The notes beneath the pieces were generated by a model. That model saw nothing but the letters and a program-made list of their open reading frames with translations. It made no database searches and was not told the origin of the DNA. From Photobacterium sp. CCB-ST2H9 (lineage in GTDB: Bacteria; Pseudomonadota; Gammaproteobacteria; Enterobacterales; Vibrionaceae), in NCBI RefSeq assembly GCF_023151555.2, contig NZ_CP100426.1, forward strand, positions 682,001 through 746,000: DNA of 64,000 nt. Direction: 5' to 3'. Positions within the stretch are counted from its first letter, which is position 1. Every line of letters starts with the position of its first letter. The position numbers and the translations under genes are program-made. Positions 1 through 8,890 of this stretch are shown here, piece after piece.

Positions 1-483
1 CAGGCATATCACACTGCTTAACAGGAATACTGTCAGTAACAAATCAAACAGTGTCATGGACAGATAAAGTGCCAGAATGCAGAAACTCAGCAAAACCAGT
101 GGCGAGAGTTCAGCAGCCTGTGAGTGCTTTCCATACAGCCTCTTTCCTAATTGATAAATCAGGAAGAAATTACAACAGGCCAGCAAGGGAACAATCATGC
201 GGGTCGCAACATCGTTCACACCAAAGAGCATCCAGCTGAGATTGATCAGCCAAAATAACACCGGGGGTTTATGTGCATAAGGCAAACCATTTTTATGAGG
301 CACCAGCCAGTCGCCGCCATGCCACATTTCCCAGGCGACAGACGTATACCGGGTTTCATCGATGGGTAATAGCGGCCGAAAATACAGGCTGACGCCTATC
401 ATGAAGATGGCAACTATAATCGAAGCCACCAGATAAAAGTAAGGTGGGAAGTTATTGCCCTGGTGTTCCGTATCCATACGCAT
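1..483 (-). CDS. ArnT-like family 39 glycosyltransferase (partial, N-terminus only)
   Basis: The open frame starts at an ATG at 481-483 and runs off the window start without a stop (161 codons visible), so this is the N-terminal part of a longer gene. It opens with a membrane helix (about residues 14-36), then the acidic loop PIDETRY (D42, E43) and the HKPPVLFWLIN segment (about 71-81). Both are typical of the GT39/ArnT/PMT family, which transfers sugars from undecaprenyl-phosphate carriers to lipid A or other acceptors on the periplasmic side. Further hydrophobic segments follow. The eptA gene 2 kb away would fit a lipid A modification role, but the exact sugar and acceptor cannot be read from this fragment. 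Confidence 0.8.
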   Translation of the reverse strand, partial: MRMDTEHQGNNFPPYFYLVASIIVAIFMIGVSLYFRPLLPIDETRYTSVAWEMWHGGDWLVPHKNGLPYAHKPPVLFWLINLSWMLFGVNDVATRMIVPLLACCNFFLIYQLGKRLYGKHSQAAELSPLVLLSFCILALYLSMTLFDLLLTVFLLSSVICL

Positions 484-707
484 TGACAAGGTTCCTGTTC
501 ACTTCTGAAGAATTAAATATGAAATATCATGAGTATTTATCTGACTCAATATTCACATTTATATGCACAACACTAGTTCAAATCACCTGAAAATCAATTC
601 AATATCAGTCAATTACCTGATTTCGCATGCATCGTTTATTTTTCGTGGTATATATAGTGAACAACCTCGAAAAACGCACCTTGAATGGTGCAACGATCTG
701 GAAAAAC

Positions 708-1751
708 ATGATGACCACCAGCCATACCGACACATCCAAACCCTACATTGATTTTCGTTCCGATACCGTCACCCGCCCATCTGATGCCATGCGCCAGGCC
801 ATGGCAAATGCCCCTGTCGGTGATGATGTTTATGGTGACGATCCAAGCATCAACGATTTGGAACAATGGGCAGCCGAACAACACGGGTTTGAAGCGGCTT
901 TGTTTTGCAGCTCAGGCACACAAGCCAACCTGCTGGCACTCCTGTGTCACTGTGAGCGCGGCGACGAATATCTTTGCGGACAGCAAGCACACAACTACAG
1001 ATTCGAAGGTGGCGGTGCGGCTGTTCTGGGTTCGATCCAGCCACAGCCTGTCGAAAATGATCCGGACGGAACCATTCCGTTCAGCAAACTTGAAGCAGCG
1101 ATCAAGCCGGACGATCTCCACTTTGCCCGTACCCGGCTCCTGAGCCTGGAAAATACAATCAACGGTAAAGTACTTCCCCTGTCCTATCTGGCTGAAGCCC
1201 GTGCTTTCGTAGACCAGCACAATCTGGCGCTTCATCTTGATGGTGCCCGGGTCTACAATGCTGCCGCAGCGCTGGACGTCGATATCACTGAAATCGTGAA
1301 GTATTTCGACTCTTTCACCATCTGCCTGTCCAAAGGACTCGGCGCACCCGTCGGTTCACTGCTGCTTGGTGATCAAGCCCTGATCAAAAAAGCGATACGC
1401 TGGCGAAAAATGCTGGGCGGTGGCATGCGTCAGGCGGGTATTCTGGCAGCTGCTGCTAAAATCGCGATTCAGGAAAATGCAACCCGGTTACGGGAAGACC
1501 ATGAGAACTCCCGCTATCTTGCAGCACAGCTCAATACCGTCCCCGGGTTCAGCACCAAACCTGAATTCGTCGAAACCAACATTTTATTTGCCAAGGTGGA
1601 CAGCCATATCAATCAAACCGCACTGGCTGAAACCCTGAAAAACCAAGGCATCCTGATCAGTACCGGCCACCCGATGCGTCTGGTCACCCATCTCGATGTG
1701 AGCCGGGATGATATTGACGACTTCATTTCGGCATTAAAAGCCGCGTTATAA
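708..1751 (+). CDS. ltaE: low-specificity L-threonine aldolase
   Basis: A cytosolic fold-type I PLP enzyme that cleaves L-threonine/allo-threonine to glycine and acetaldehyde. The N-terminal signature YIDFRSDTVTRPS is followed by GDDVYGDDPS, and the PLP lysine lies in CLSKGLGAPVGS (K209 from this start). The frame is open back to 627, but the extra residues do not look like the family and the ATG at 708 has GGAAAA just upstream, so 708 (or 711) is preferred; 347 aa compares with about 333 in E. coli. It stands alone, divergent from the glycosyltransferase, and ends in a strong hairpin. It would feed glycine to the cleavage system encoded about 16 kb downstream, an inference only. Confidence 0.92.
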   Translation: MMTTSHTDTSKPYIDFRSDTVTRPSDAMRQAMANAPVGDDVYGDDPSINDLEQWAAEQHGFEAALFCSSGTQANLLALLCHCERGDEYLCGQQAHNYRFEGGGAAVLGSIQPQPVENDPDGTIPFSKLEAAIKPDDLHFARTRLLSLENTINGKVLPLSYLAEARAFVDQHNLALHLDGARVYNAAAALDVDITEIVKYFDSFTICLSKGLGAPVGSLLLGDQALIKKAIRWRKMLGGGMRQAGILAAAAKIAIQENATRLREDHENSRYLAAQLNTVPGFSTKPEFVETNILFAKVDSHINQTALAETLKNQGILISTGHPMRLVTHLDVSRDDIDDFISALKAAL

Positions 1752-1756
1752 AATGA

Positions 1757-1801
1757 AACCTGCCGCAAGGATTTCCATTGCGGCAGGTTCCGTCTTATTT
1801 T
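1757..1801. terminator. ltaE / cytochrome b convergent terminator
   Basis: A 12-bp perfect stem, AACCTGCCGCAA (1757-1768) with TTGCGGCAGGTT (1778-1789), is followed by a T-rich run on the + strand. It overlaps the 3' end of the convergent cytochrome gene. Confidence 0.75.
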
Positions 1802-2325
1802 TGACCCCGCCGGCCGGTCAGCATCCCTTTCACATACTGATTGCCCGTCAGCTTGCTCATCATGACAACAGCAAAGACATGGAAGATCACTGCAAACAAC
1901 GTCAGATTGACCAGAAATTCATGAACTTCTTTAAACAGTTTCTTTGCATTAAACAGCTTTTCGTGAGCTGCCCAGCCACTCAAAGTACAAAGCACCAGTG
2001 CACCCCATAAGAACCAAACCATGAAGGCACCTAAAGGGTTATGCCCGTGATGGTCATCTTTTCCGGTTTCCCACAGCGTACTGATATGTTCCCGGGCCTT
2101 ACTGACTGAAGGCACAAAACTGCTCAACCTTGCTGCCCCTGTCACCCGGGTTCCCCACAGTAAACGCAACAGAATCAGCAACACCATGACATAACCAACC
2201 CACTCATGGGTTGCTCCCCCTTCCTTCGTGAACACATAATTGGTGAAGAAGAGTGCTGCGACGGACCAATGAATAAATCGGACAAAGCGATCCCAGAGAA
2301 TATCGGACTGCTGTTGTGTAACCAT
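1795..2325 (-). CDS. cytochrome b561-type membrane b-cytochrome
   Basis: A 176-aa integral membrane protein with four predicted helices and His residues placed inside or beside them (FIHW near residue 19, THEW near 40, VHEF and FHVF in the C-terminal half), the pattern of the cytochrome b561/Ni-Fe-hydrogenase b-subunit family that binds two hemes and moves electrons to or from quinol. Its start is divergent from eptA and the intergenic region carries two PmrA-like boxes. Such cytochromes can sit next to eptA in marine gammaproteobacteria, so coordinate control is likely. The electron donor is not evident from the sequence. Confidence 0.85.
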   Translation of the reverse strand: MVTQQQSDILWDRFVRFIHWSVAALFFTNYVFTKEGGATHEWVGYVMVLLILLRLLWGTRVTGAARLSSFVPSVSKAREHISTLWETGKDDHHGHNPLGAFMVWFLWGALVLCTLSGWAAHEKLFNAKKLFKEVHEFLVNLTLFAVIFHVFAVVMMSKLTGNQYVKGMLTGRRGQK

Positions 2326-2379
2326 GTTCGCTCCTGTTGAGGATTCATCGAAATCATTTCTGCAGTATTCATGCTGTGT

Positions 2380-2396
2380 CTTAAGAAACGCTTAAG
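2380..2396. promoter_or_regulatory. PmrA/BasR-type box 1
   Basis: CTTAAG-N5-CTTAAG (spacer AAACG). This is a perfect match to the direct-repeat box known for the PmrA (BasR) response regulator. It is 55 bp from the cytochrome b start. Because each half is itself palindromic, the site reads the same on both strands. Confidence 0.75.
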
Positions 2397-2458
2397 AAAT
2401 TGTATTGATCAAAACTGAAAGCTTTTATTACCGAAATGTGACAAGTCCATATACAATT

Positions 2459-2475
2459 CTTAAGCATCTCTTAAG
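2459..2475. promoter_or_regulatory. PmrA/BasR-type box 2
   Basis: A second perfect CTTAAG-N5-CTTAAG (spacer CATCT), 48 bp before the eptA ATG, where a PmrA site would overlap the -35 region; a CATAGT about 10 bp downstream could be the -10. The two boxes are 79 bp apart, one per divergent gene. Confidence 0.78.
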
Positions 2476-2523
2476 AATTAATCGTCATAGTGCATTCATT
2501 GTCCGCATCACAATAAATTATTC

Positions 2524-4158
2524 ATGCCAAACATAATAAAAAATGTTTTCAAAACAAGAATTACACTGACGATGAACGGGTTTATCCTGCTCATGTCAGT
2601 GTATTATGCCTTCATCTTGAACATGCCTGTAATTTCAAAGATTTATCAGGTGACCGGCTATCATCTGACACCTTTCATCATCAGTTCACCCTGCCTGCTT
2701 TTTTTTAGTTTTGTCATTATTTTTTCCATGCTGTGCCAGCCTTTTATATTTAAACCTGTCAGTATTATATTATTAATCACCTCATCATTAGCTTTCTATG
2801 CCGAAATGAAATTCAGGGTCATGTTTGACTATGGCATGATCGAAAATGTTTTTGAGACCAACACCAGTGAAGCCAGTTCTTATCTGAATGGCAGCTCTTT
2901 GTTTTACCTGATCTTCTTCGGTTTTGTCCCTGCCACCCTTGTTTTAATGACACATATCATTTACTCGAAAAGTATTTTCAAAGAAATCCTGAAACGAGTC
3001 GTTTTAATGCTGGCAGCCTTCATTGGCCTCGGCTTGATTGCCATGTTTTTTTATAAAGATTACGCCGCAGTCGGCAGGAATAATTCGTATCTGAATAAAA
3101 TGATTAACCCTGCGCACGCCTACAATACCTTTAAGTACATTAACCGGAACTATTTTACGACCCCGGAACCATATCGCCCGCTGGGTGAAGATGCCAAGCT
3201 GCTGCCTGCGAAAAACAAGAAAGACACCCTGGTTGTTGTGGTACTGGGTGAAACGGCCCGCGGAATGAACTTCAGTTACAACGGTTATAAGCGTGATACA
3301 AATCCCTATACCGCAGATATGGGCCTGATTTCGTTTCAACAGGTCTCTTCATGCGGCACAGCGACAGCAGTTTCAGTGCCTTGCATGTTTTCCAACATGA
3401 ATCGTTCCGACTACAAAAAAAGCAAAGCCAATAATCAGGATAACGTCATGGATATCATTGGCCGCGCAGGTGTCACATTGCTCTGGAAAGATAATGATGG
3501 CGGTGATAAAGGTGTTGCCAAGAATTTCGAAAAAATCAGTCTTGATCCGACTGAGGAGAGTTCATTCTGTAATGGTGAAACCTGCCACGATGAAGCACTG
3601 CTCACCCATTTCGATAAAGAAATTACTGCACTTCAGGGAAACAAGCTGATCACGATTCATACCATTGGAAGCCATGGTCCAACCTATTTTCAACGGTATC
3701 CGGAGTCAATGGCACGTTTCACTCCGGCCTGTAACAGCAAAGATATTGAAAAATGTTCAGATGCAGAAATTCGGAACACGTACGACAACACCATTGCGTA
3801 TACTGATTTCTTCCTGTCAAAGCTCATTCAAAAGCTGAAGCATTATCAGGACAAATACAATGTCGCCCTGATGTATATTTCTGACCATGGAGAATCGCTG
3901 GGTGAAAATGGCTTGTATTTGCACGGTACGCCGTACACCATCGCGCCAAGAGAGCAAACAACCGTTCCCTGGCTGATGTGGATTCCGGACCAATATGCAC
4001 AAGCAAAAGGTATTGATAAGATCTGTCTGTCTAAACTGGCAACGTCCAGACATTTTTCTCAGGACAATTTCTTCCATACCCTGATTGGTTTTTACGGCGT
4101 AGAAACCACAGCCAAAAACCCGGAACTGGATATTACGGCAACCTGTAAAAGCAGCTGA
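2524..4158 (+). CDS. eptA: lipid A phosphoethanolamine transferase
   Basis: An inner-membrane enzyme that transfers phosphoethanolamine to lipid A phosphates, lowering surface negative charge and polymyxin binding. The 544-aa length is normal for the family. The N-terminal third has five membrane helices; a periplasmic sulfatase-fold domain follows, with the nucleophile Thr in LGETARG (T244) and metal/substrate ligands in SDHGESLG (D454, H455) and YLHGTPY (H467). Several Cys pairs in the soluble domain (FCNGETC and others) fit the usual disulfides. The two PmrA boxes upstream predict control by a PmrAB-like system; no such kinase/regulator pair is in this window. Confidence 0.95.
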   Translation: MPNIIKNVFKTRITLTMNGFILLMSVYYAFILNMPVISKIYQVTGYHLTPFIISSPCLLFFSFVIIFSMLCQPFIFKPVSIILLITSSLAFYAEMKFRVMFDYGMIENVFETNTSEASSYLNGSSLFYLIFFGFVPATLVLMTHIIYSKSIFKEILKRVVLMLAAFIGLGLIAMFFYKDYAAVGRNNSYLNKMINPAHAYNTFKYINRNYFTTPEPYRPLGEDAKLLPAKNKKDTLVVVVLGETARGMNFSYNGYKRDTNPYTADMGLISFQQVSSCGTATAVSVPCMFSNMNRSDYKKSKANNQDNVMDIIGRAGVTLLWKDNDGGDKGVAKNFEKISLDPTEESSFCNGETCHDEALLTHFDKEITALQGNKLITIHTIGSHGPTYFQRYPESMARFTPACNSKDIEKCSDAEIRNTYDNTIAYTDFFLSKLIQKLKHYQDKYNVALMYISDHGESLGENGLYLHGTPYTIAPREQTTVPWLMWIPDQYAQAKGIDKICLSKLATSRHFSQDNFFHTLIGFYGVETTAKNPELDITATCKSS

Positions 4159-4193
4159 GGTTTTCTTCGAAACTTCAAAAGATCCTCAACCCA

Positions 4194-4226
4194 ACAGGGC
4201 TGACATCACATCAGCCCTGTTTTTTG
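4194..4226 (+). terminator. eptA Rho-independent terminator
   Basis: The stem ACAGGGCTGA (4194-4203) pairs perfectly with TCAGCCCTGT (4211-4220) across a 7-nt loop and is followed by six T. Confidence 0.9.
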
Positions 4227-4281
4227 TTTATCTTGCTTATTCTGGTTGTATTGGTTGTCTTAGTTGTCTTGATAGTCTTGT

Positions 4282-5724
4282 TTATCCGAACTCAGCAGCA
4301 TTCATCGCCAGATGAACGGCAATACTTAAGATGTAACCCAATGCAACCGCTGGTGCCCACTTCAAGTGTCCGAAAAAGGTGTATTTCCCGTGTGCAGCGC
4401 CCATCAACGCGACGCCTGCAGCAGAACCAATCGAGAGCAGACTCCCGCCGACACCGGCAGTCAGTGTCACCAGCAGCCAGTTTCCAACGGCCATATCCGG
4501 ATTCATGGTCAGCACAGCAAACATCACCGGGATATTATCGACAATGGCAGACATCACACCCACCATGATATTGGCCCAGACCGGATCCCACTGGGTATAC
4601 AGCACATGCGATGCAACGCTGAGATACCCCAACAGACTTAACCCGCCCACGCACATAACCACACCATAGAAAAACAGCAATGTGTCCCACTCTGCCATCG
4701 AGATACGACGGAAGACATCAAAGGGCACCACAGAACCTAAACGGTCCAACGCTGCATGATCATTATTCGCAATGGCTTTCGCCCGTTTTTTCTCCAGCGA
4801 ACGAGGCAGCGTCTTTTGCAGGAAATAAGCGAACAAAGACAAATATGCCATCCCCATCATCATCCCCATCACAGGCGGATAATGCAGATAGGTATGAAAG
4901 ACGACTGCCGTCAGTATTGTCAGCAGGAAAAGTAAAACAATCCGTTTTGCCCCGCGTTTCAGTTCAACAAACTCACTGGTCGTCTCGGGTTTGGTGCCCG
5001 GCACAAAAAACGACATGATCAAAGCCGGAACCATGAAGTTCACCAGGGCTGGGATAAACAGTTCAAAAAACTGGGAGAATCGGACCAGTCCGGCCTGCCA
5101 GACCATCAGCGTTGTAATATCCCCGAAGGGACTGAAAGCGCCACCGGCGTTCGCTGCGACCACAATATTAATGCAGGCAAGGTTGATAAAACGTGTGTTG
5201 TCGCCCCCGACTTTCATGACAACCGCACACATCAGTAAAGCGGTAGTCAGGTTATCTGCAACCGGCGAAATGAAAAAAGCCAGCAACCCGGTCATCCAGA
5301 ACAGAGACTTAAAGTGGAAGCCCTTGCTCACCATCCAGGCCTGCAGACCATCAAACAATCGCCGCTCATCCATCGCGTTAATATAGGTCATTGCCACCAG
5401 CAGAAAGAGCATCAGTTCCGCATATTCCAGCAGGTTATGATCCAGCGCCACATGCGCCACTTCTATCATGTCATTTTGTTTGTAGGCCCAGCCGACCAGA
5501 ATCCAGATCACACCGGCTGCCAGCAGCATAGGCTTTGACTTGCGAAGCTGAAGATATTCCTCCGCCATGACTAAGCCATAAGCAACGACGAAGATGAGAA
5601 CAGCCAGATAACCCATGGTTGTCTGTGTTAAATCCAGCCCGGACTCACCTGTACCGGCTTCCGCTGTGAATGGCAAAATCATTACAAAGAAAATGAAGAC
5701 AAAAAAAGGCAGTTTCACACGCAT
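4282..5724 (-). CDS. nhaD: Na+/H+ antiporter NhaD
   Basis: A 480-aa polytopic inner-membrane protein of the ArsB/NhaD (CitMHS-like) superfamily with a cleavable-looking N-terminus (residues 1-23), then about 12 hydrophobic segments. Recognisable segments are ISPVADNLTTALLM, VAANAGGAFSPFGDITTLMVWQAG and DNIPVMFAVLTM, the two pseudo-symmetric re-entrant regions that carry the ion-binding Asp/Asn residues. It exports Na+ (and Li+) in exchange for protons at alkaline pH, as expected for a marine vibrio. It is monocistronic and convergent with eptA. Confidence 0.93.
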   Translation of the reverse strand: MRVKLPFFVFIFFVMILPFTAEAGTGESGLDLTQTTMGYLAVLIFVVAYGLVMAEEYLQLRKSKPMLLAAGVIWILVGWAYKQNDMIEVAHVALDHNLLEYAELMLFLLVAMTYINAMDERRLFDGLQAWMVSKGFHFKSLFWMTGLLAFFISPVADNLTTALLMCAVVMKVGGDNTRFINLACINIVVAANAGGAFSPFGDITTLMVWQAGLVRFSQFFELFIPALVNFMVPALIMSFFVPGTKPETTSEFVELKRGAKRIVLLFLLTILTAVVFHTYLHYPPVMGMMMGMAYLSLFAYFLQKTLPRSLEKKRAKAIANNDHAALDRLGSVVPFDVFRRISMAEWDTLLFFYGVVMCVGGLSLLGYLSVASHVLYTQWDPVWANIMVGVMSAIVDNIPVMFAVLTMNPDMAVGNWLLVTLTAGVGGSLLSIGSAAGVALMGAAHGKYTFFGHLKWAPAVALGYILSIAVHLAMNAAEFG

Positions 5725-5761
5725 TCTCGACTCCCTGAGACAACAAGCTCAACATACAACG

Positions 5762-5784
5762 CACTGTATTGTTTACATACAGTG
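5762..5784. promoter_or_regulatory. inverted repeat upstream of nhaD
   Basis: CACTGTAT (5762-5769) and ATACAGTG (5777-5784) form an 8-bp dyad 38 bp upstream of the nhaD start. The spacing (CTG-N13-CAG) does not fit LexA. It may be an operator for nhaD, but no specific regulator is indicated. Confidence 0.35.
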
Positions 5785-5940
5785 TGGCTCACCTCAGCAA
5801 TAATGCGATGAAATTCCTGAAAAAATCTGAAATGTCTCACCAAGCATCACCCGGACTTTACGGCACCGGATCCATCGGGATATCAGATTTGACGAATGCA
5901 GCACGCCGACGGTGACAGACATCCGGGCACAGAAAAGTAC

Positions 5941-5965
5941 AAAAAAAGGGGCCATTCCGGCCCCT
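5941..5965 (-). terminator. terminator of the secreted endonuclease gene
   Basis: GGGGCC (5948-5953) and GGCCCC (5959-5964) form a GC-rich hairpin next to seven A (5941-5947), which read as a T-tract on the minus strand just past the endonuclease stop. Confidence 0.85.
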
Positions 5966-5977
5966 GAGAGATATGAA

Positions 5978-7336
5978 TTATTTTCCCCAGATTTCAGTCA
6001 CAAATGCAGGGTAATCTACGAAAGGATTACGGTTCCCCTGGAAAAGATAGGCTGATTCGTTGCGATCCCGCTCTTCCTGACTCACCGGATCCTCCTGATG
6101 CCATTTCAGTAACAGGGCCAGGAACCAGCCTTCAAAGACCTGATCAGAACTGCCATCCAACACCGCATCACCATAGGAACTGTCCGTTTCCCAGCCGGAA
6201 ATGACATTCTGATAGCGGGTCGCCATATAAAAATAGGCCCGGGCGACATCACCTTTAAAAGCATCAACGGGCTCAAACACTGTCCCTGAATACCCCAGAC
6301 CGGATGCAGCCACACCCAGCTTCGACCCGTTTGCTGAAGTAAAAGTCGCATTGCCGACTTCACCATAAGGGTAGCTGCTGCGTTTCGAGTTCACGTACCC
6401 GTCTGTCGGGAAGATATGGTGAACATCCGTATTCATCGGCGCGATCGCCCCGCCAAACCAGCTCCGCGGAAAAGCATGTTCCCGGTTATAACATTCCCCC
6501 TCGCCGCGATAGGTGCCGCACTGATGATTACCGGGTACAAAATGATAGGCATCGGCCCCGGAAGGATTTTCCGAATAAATATCCAGAATGGTGCCGTCTT
6601 TTTCGTAGGTTTTATCCAGATCATAAGCCGTATAGAAAGACCACAGATCACTGTAACTTTGCGCACTGTGATTCCGGATAATCTGATACAGCGCTGTTTT
6701 CAGTGAATATCCGGTCAGACCCGCTGCGGTTTGATAATAGCTGGACAGATCACTCAGCCCATCTCCGGAGTCGTTCCCGTCCGGGTCACCCTCCCCGCTA
6801 TTACCGCTACCCGAATCACCACCCTCGGATGGCGCACTGCTCACCGTCGGCTCAAACTGATCCACATAGACCACTTCAGATCCATCAAATCCGGACTGGT
6901 CGTAGAAACGTAACCCAACCTCTATGCTGCCTGTGCTGGTTGCCGTGTAACGATAGCTGAGTTGTTGCCACTCACCCGTTTTAGACGGTATGGAATATCC
7001 CTGATACCCATCCACATACAGCCGGGCGGCAACGCCACCTTCCGTATGATAAACCCACACACTGAAGTCATAACTTTCGCCGCTGGTCACACTGACAGTC
7101 TGTCGAAAGTCGGTCTCACTTTGCGTGCCGGTATTGACCGTAATCGCAGCGGCGAGGTTTCCTGAATGAAGCTGACTGCTGGTTTCAGTAACCTGGATCC
7201 CTGAGTCTGTCGTTGTCCAGCTGTCCGGACTCCCGTTGGACCAGAGTTCAAAATCACCATTGCTAACCTGTGCAAATGCCGCACTGTGTACACTCAGCGT
7301 GATCAGACCAATCAGCGGCAATATCGCTTGTTTCAT
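5978..7336 (-). CDS. secreted endonuclease I family nuclease with N-terminal beta-sandwich domain
   Basis: A signal peptide (residues 1-22, cleavage after AFA) is followed by a carbohydrate-binding-like jelly-roll region (about 24-165), a Gly/Ser/Asp-rich linker (about 166-197) and an endonuclease I domain (198-452). The catalytic core is CYNREHAFPRSW (R285, E286, H287), then DVHHIFPTDGYVNSKRS with metal-binding Asn/Arg positions, the beta-beta-alpha-metal signature of Vvn/EndA/Dns nucleases. At 452 aa it is nearly twice the size of a plain EndA (about 230 aa); the extra domain probably tethers it to a polymer or extracellular matrix. It likely degrades extracellular DNA. It has its own terminator and is divergent from the carboxypeptidase gene. 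Confidence 0.9.
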   Translation of the reverse strand: MKQAILPLIGLITLSVHSAAFAQVSNGDFELWSNGSPDSWTTTDSGIQVTETSSQLHSGNLAAAITVNTGTQSETDFRQTVSVTSGESYDFSVWVYHTEGGVAARLYVDGYQGYSIPSKTGEWQQLSYRYTATSTGSIEVGLRFYDQSGFDGSEVVYVDQFEPTVSSAPSEGGDSGSGNSGEGDPDGNDSGDGLSDLSSYYQTAAGLTGYSLKTALYQIIRNHSAQSYSDLWSFYTAYDLDKTYEKDGTILDIYSENPSGADAYHFVPGNHQCGTYRGEGECYNREHAFPRSWFGGAIAPMNTDVHHIFPTDGYVNSKRSSYPYGEVGNATFTSANGSKLGVAASGLGYSGTVFEPVDAFKGDVARAYFYMATRYQNVISGWETDSSYGDAVLDGSSDQVFEGWFLALLLKWHQEDPVSQEERDRNESAYLFQGNRNPFVDYPAFVTEIWGK

Positions 7337-7613
7337 AAGTCATCCCTGTATCGATGTTAAATTATTGTTAATTGAAAAGGGAGGGATAAAATTGCACACA
7401 ACTCCCGGTTTTTGAACAAATTTACGCATTCGATGTCATCTTTTTGATAAGTAAGTCAAATTAGCAGTCCGGGATGAAACAAAAATGAAAACAGGCAATT
7501 GACAATACACTTAGTCACAGGGAGACGAGGTTCAGGGTAAAAATTATCCTCATGAACAGAGTTTTTACTAAGCTGAAAGTAACCTGGCCTCATCTGAACT
7601 GGGATACTGGATT

Positions 7614-8846
7614 ATGATGAAAACACTGCTTAGACCTGTTTTGTTGTACTGGACTATCAGTCTGTACTTTTCCCTGATTACCCCTGCCTCGGCTGAAGAC
7701 ACGCTCATGCCAAGCCCGCCAGAAATCGCAGCAGATGCATGGGTTTTAATGAGTTACCAATCCGGTCAGGTGATCGCAGGCAGCAATCAGAATCAAGCGC
7801 ATGCGCCTGCCAGCCTTGTGAAGATCATGACCAGCTATGTGGTCGGTAAAGAGTTAAAAGCCGGTCATATTCACGGTGACGATAAAGTCGTCATCAGTGA
7901 AAACGCCTGGGGACAAAAATTTCCCGGTTCCTCCAAAATGTTCCTCAATGTTGGCGATGAAGTCACCGTGGATGATTTAAACCACGGCGTGATCATTTCA
8001 TCCGGGAATGACGCAACAGTCGCGCTGGCCGAGCATGTGGCCGGACATACCGCTGCATTTATTGAAATGATGAATCGCGAAGCAGAAAGACTCGGGATGC
8101 AAAGAACTTACTTCACAACCCCACACGGACTGGACAGTGACGAGCAGGCAACCACGGCTTATGACATGGCGCTGCTGACCCGCGCTTTCATTCATGATTT
8201 ACCGGAGATGTATGGATTATTTAAGGAAAAATCTTTTACATTCAACAAAATAAAACAAGGCAACCGGAACCCTTTACTCTGGGATACCAGCCTCAATGCC
8301 GATGGTGTCAAAACTGGTTATACCAAAGAAGCGGGATACAGCCTGGTATCATCCGCATCACAGGACGGCTTCCGGTTAATCGCCGTGGTACTCGGTACAA
8401 AAGATGTCAATGCACGGCGCAACGAAAGCAAAAAATTGCTGACCTGGGGTTTCCGCTTCTATCAGGATCTCGCCCCCAACTTCGACAAAAATACGCTGAA
8501 AAAAGCCAAAGTCTGGTACGGCTCTCCATCCAATGTTCAGGTGGAACTAGGCGATGGCGGGGTAATCACCGTTCCCCGCCGCCAGCGAAAAAGTCTCGAC
8601 CACAAAGTGTTTTATAATTCCAACCTGGAAGCACCGGTGGCTAAAGGACAACAGGTTGGAAAAGTTGAATGGTATCTGTCTGACTCACTGATCACGGTTC
8701 AGCCTATTCTGGCGGCGGAAGCATCTGAAAAGGCGCCTTGGTATAAGTCGATGATAGACACTGTCTGGCGCCCGATTGGCCGTTGGTTCAATGATCAGGA
8801 ATGGGATCACCGCGACGACAAAGACGCTCCCGAAAGCACGCAGTAA
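7614..8846 (+). CDS. D-alanyl-D-alanine carboxypeptidase (PBP5/6 family)
   Basis: A periplasmic peptidoglycan-trimming enzyme. After a signal peptide (cleavage near residue 27) the serine-type penicillin-binding motifs are all present: SLVK (S67, K70), SGN (S130-N132) and KTG (K233-G235). The C-terminal beta domain (about residues 290-380) and a final amphipathic segment (APWYKSMIDTVWRPIGRWF), expected to anchor it to the inner membrane, complete the PBP5/6/DacC plan. Its 410-aa length is normal. Vibrionaceae usually carry a separate dacA, so this may be a second paralogue; no symbol is given for that reason. Confidence 0.92.
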   Translation: MMKTLLRPVLLYWTISLYFSLITPASAEDTLMPSPPEIAADAWVLMSYQSGQVIAGSNQNQAHAPASLVKIMTSYVVGKELKAGHIHGDDKVVISENAWGQKFPGSSKMFLNVGDEVTVDDLNHGVIISSGNDATVALAEHVAGHTAAFIEMMNREAERLGMQRTYFTTPHGLDSDEQATTAYDMALLTRAFIHDLPEMYGLFKEKSFTFNKIKQGNRNPLLWDTSLNADGVKTGYTKEAGYSLVSSASQDGFRLIAVVLGTKDVNARRNESKKLLTWGFRFYQDLAPNFDKNTLKKAKVWYGSPSNVQVELGDGGVITVPRRQRKSLDHKVFYNSNLEAPVAKGQQVGKVEWYLSDSLITVQPILAAEASEKAPWYKSMIDTVWRPIGRWFNDQEWDHRDDKDAPESTQ

Positions 8847-8857
8847 TCCTATCTCTC

Positions 8858-8890
8858 AGCCAGGGTTTAAGATTCCAGCCCTGGCTTTAA
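8858..8890 (+). terminator. carboxypeptidase / sgrR convergent hairpin
   Basis: AGCCAGGG (8858-8865) pairs with CCCTGGCT (8879-8886), followed by only a short T-run. It overlaps the last codons of sgrR, so it could serve both genes weakly. Confidence 0.5.

Noticed and set aside
51..239. Short plus-strand ORF opposite the glycosyltransferase
   Set aside because: Shadow of the clearly coding minus strand.
4232..4285. Imperfect T/G-rich repeats (TTGTCTT-like) between eptA and nhaD
   Set aside because: Units are irregular and it is only the low-complexity end of an intergenic stretch.
5762..5784. LexA box in front of nhaD
   Set aside because: CTG and CAG are 13, not 10, bases apart.
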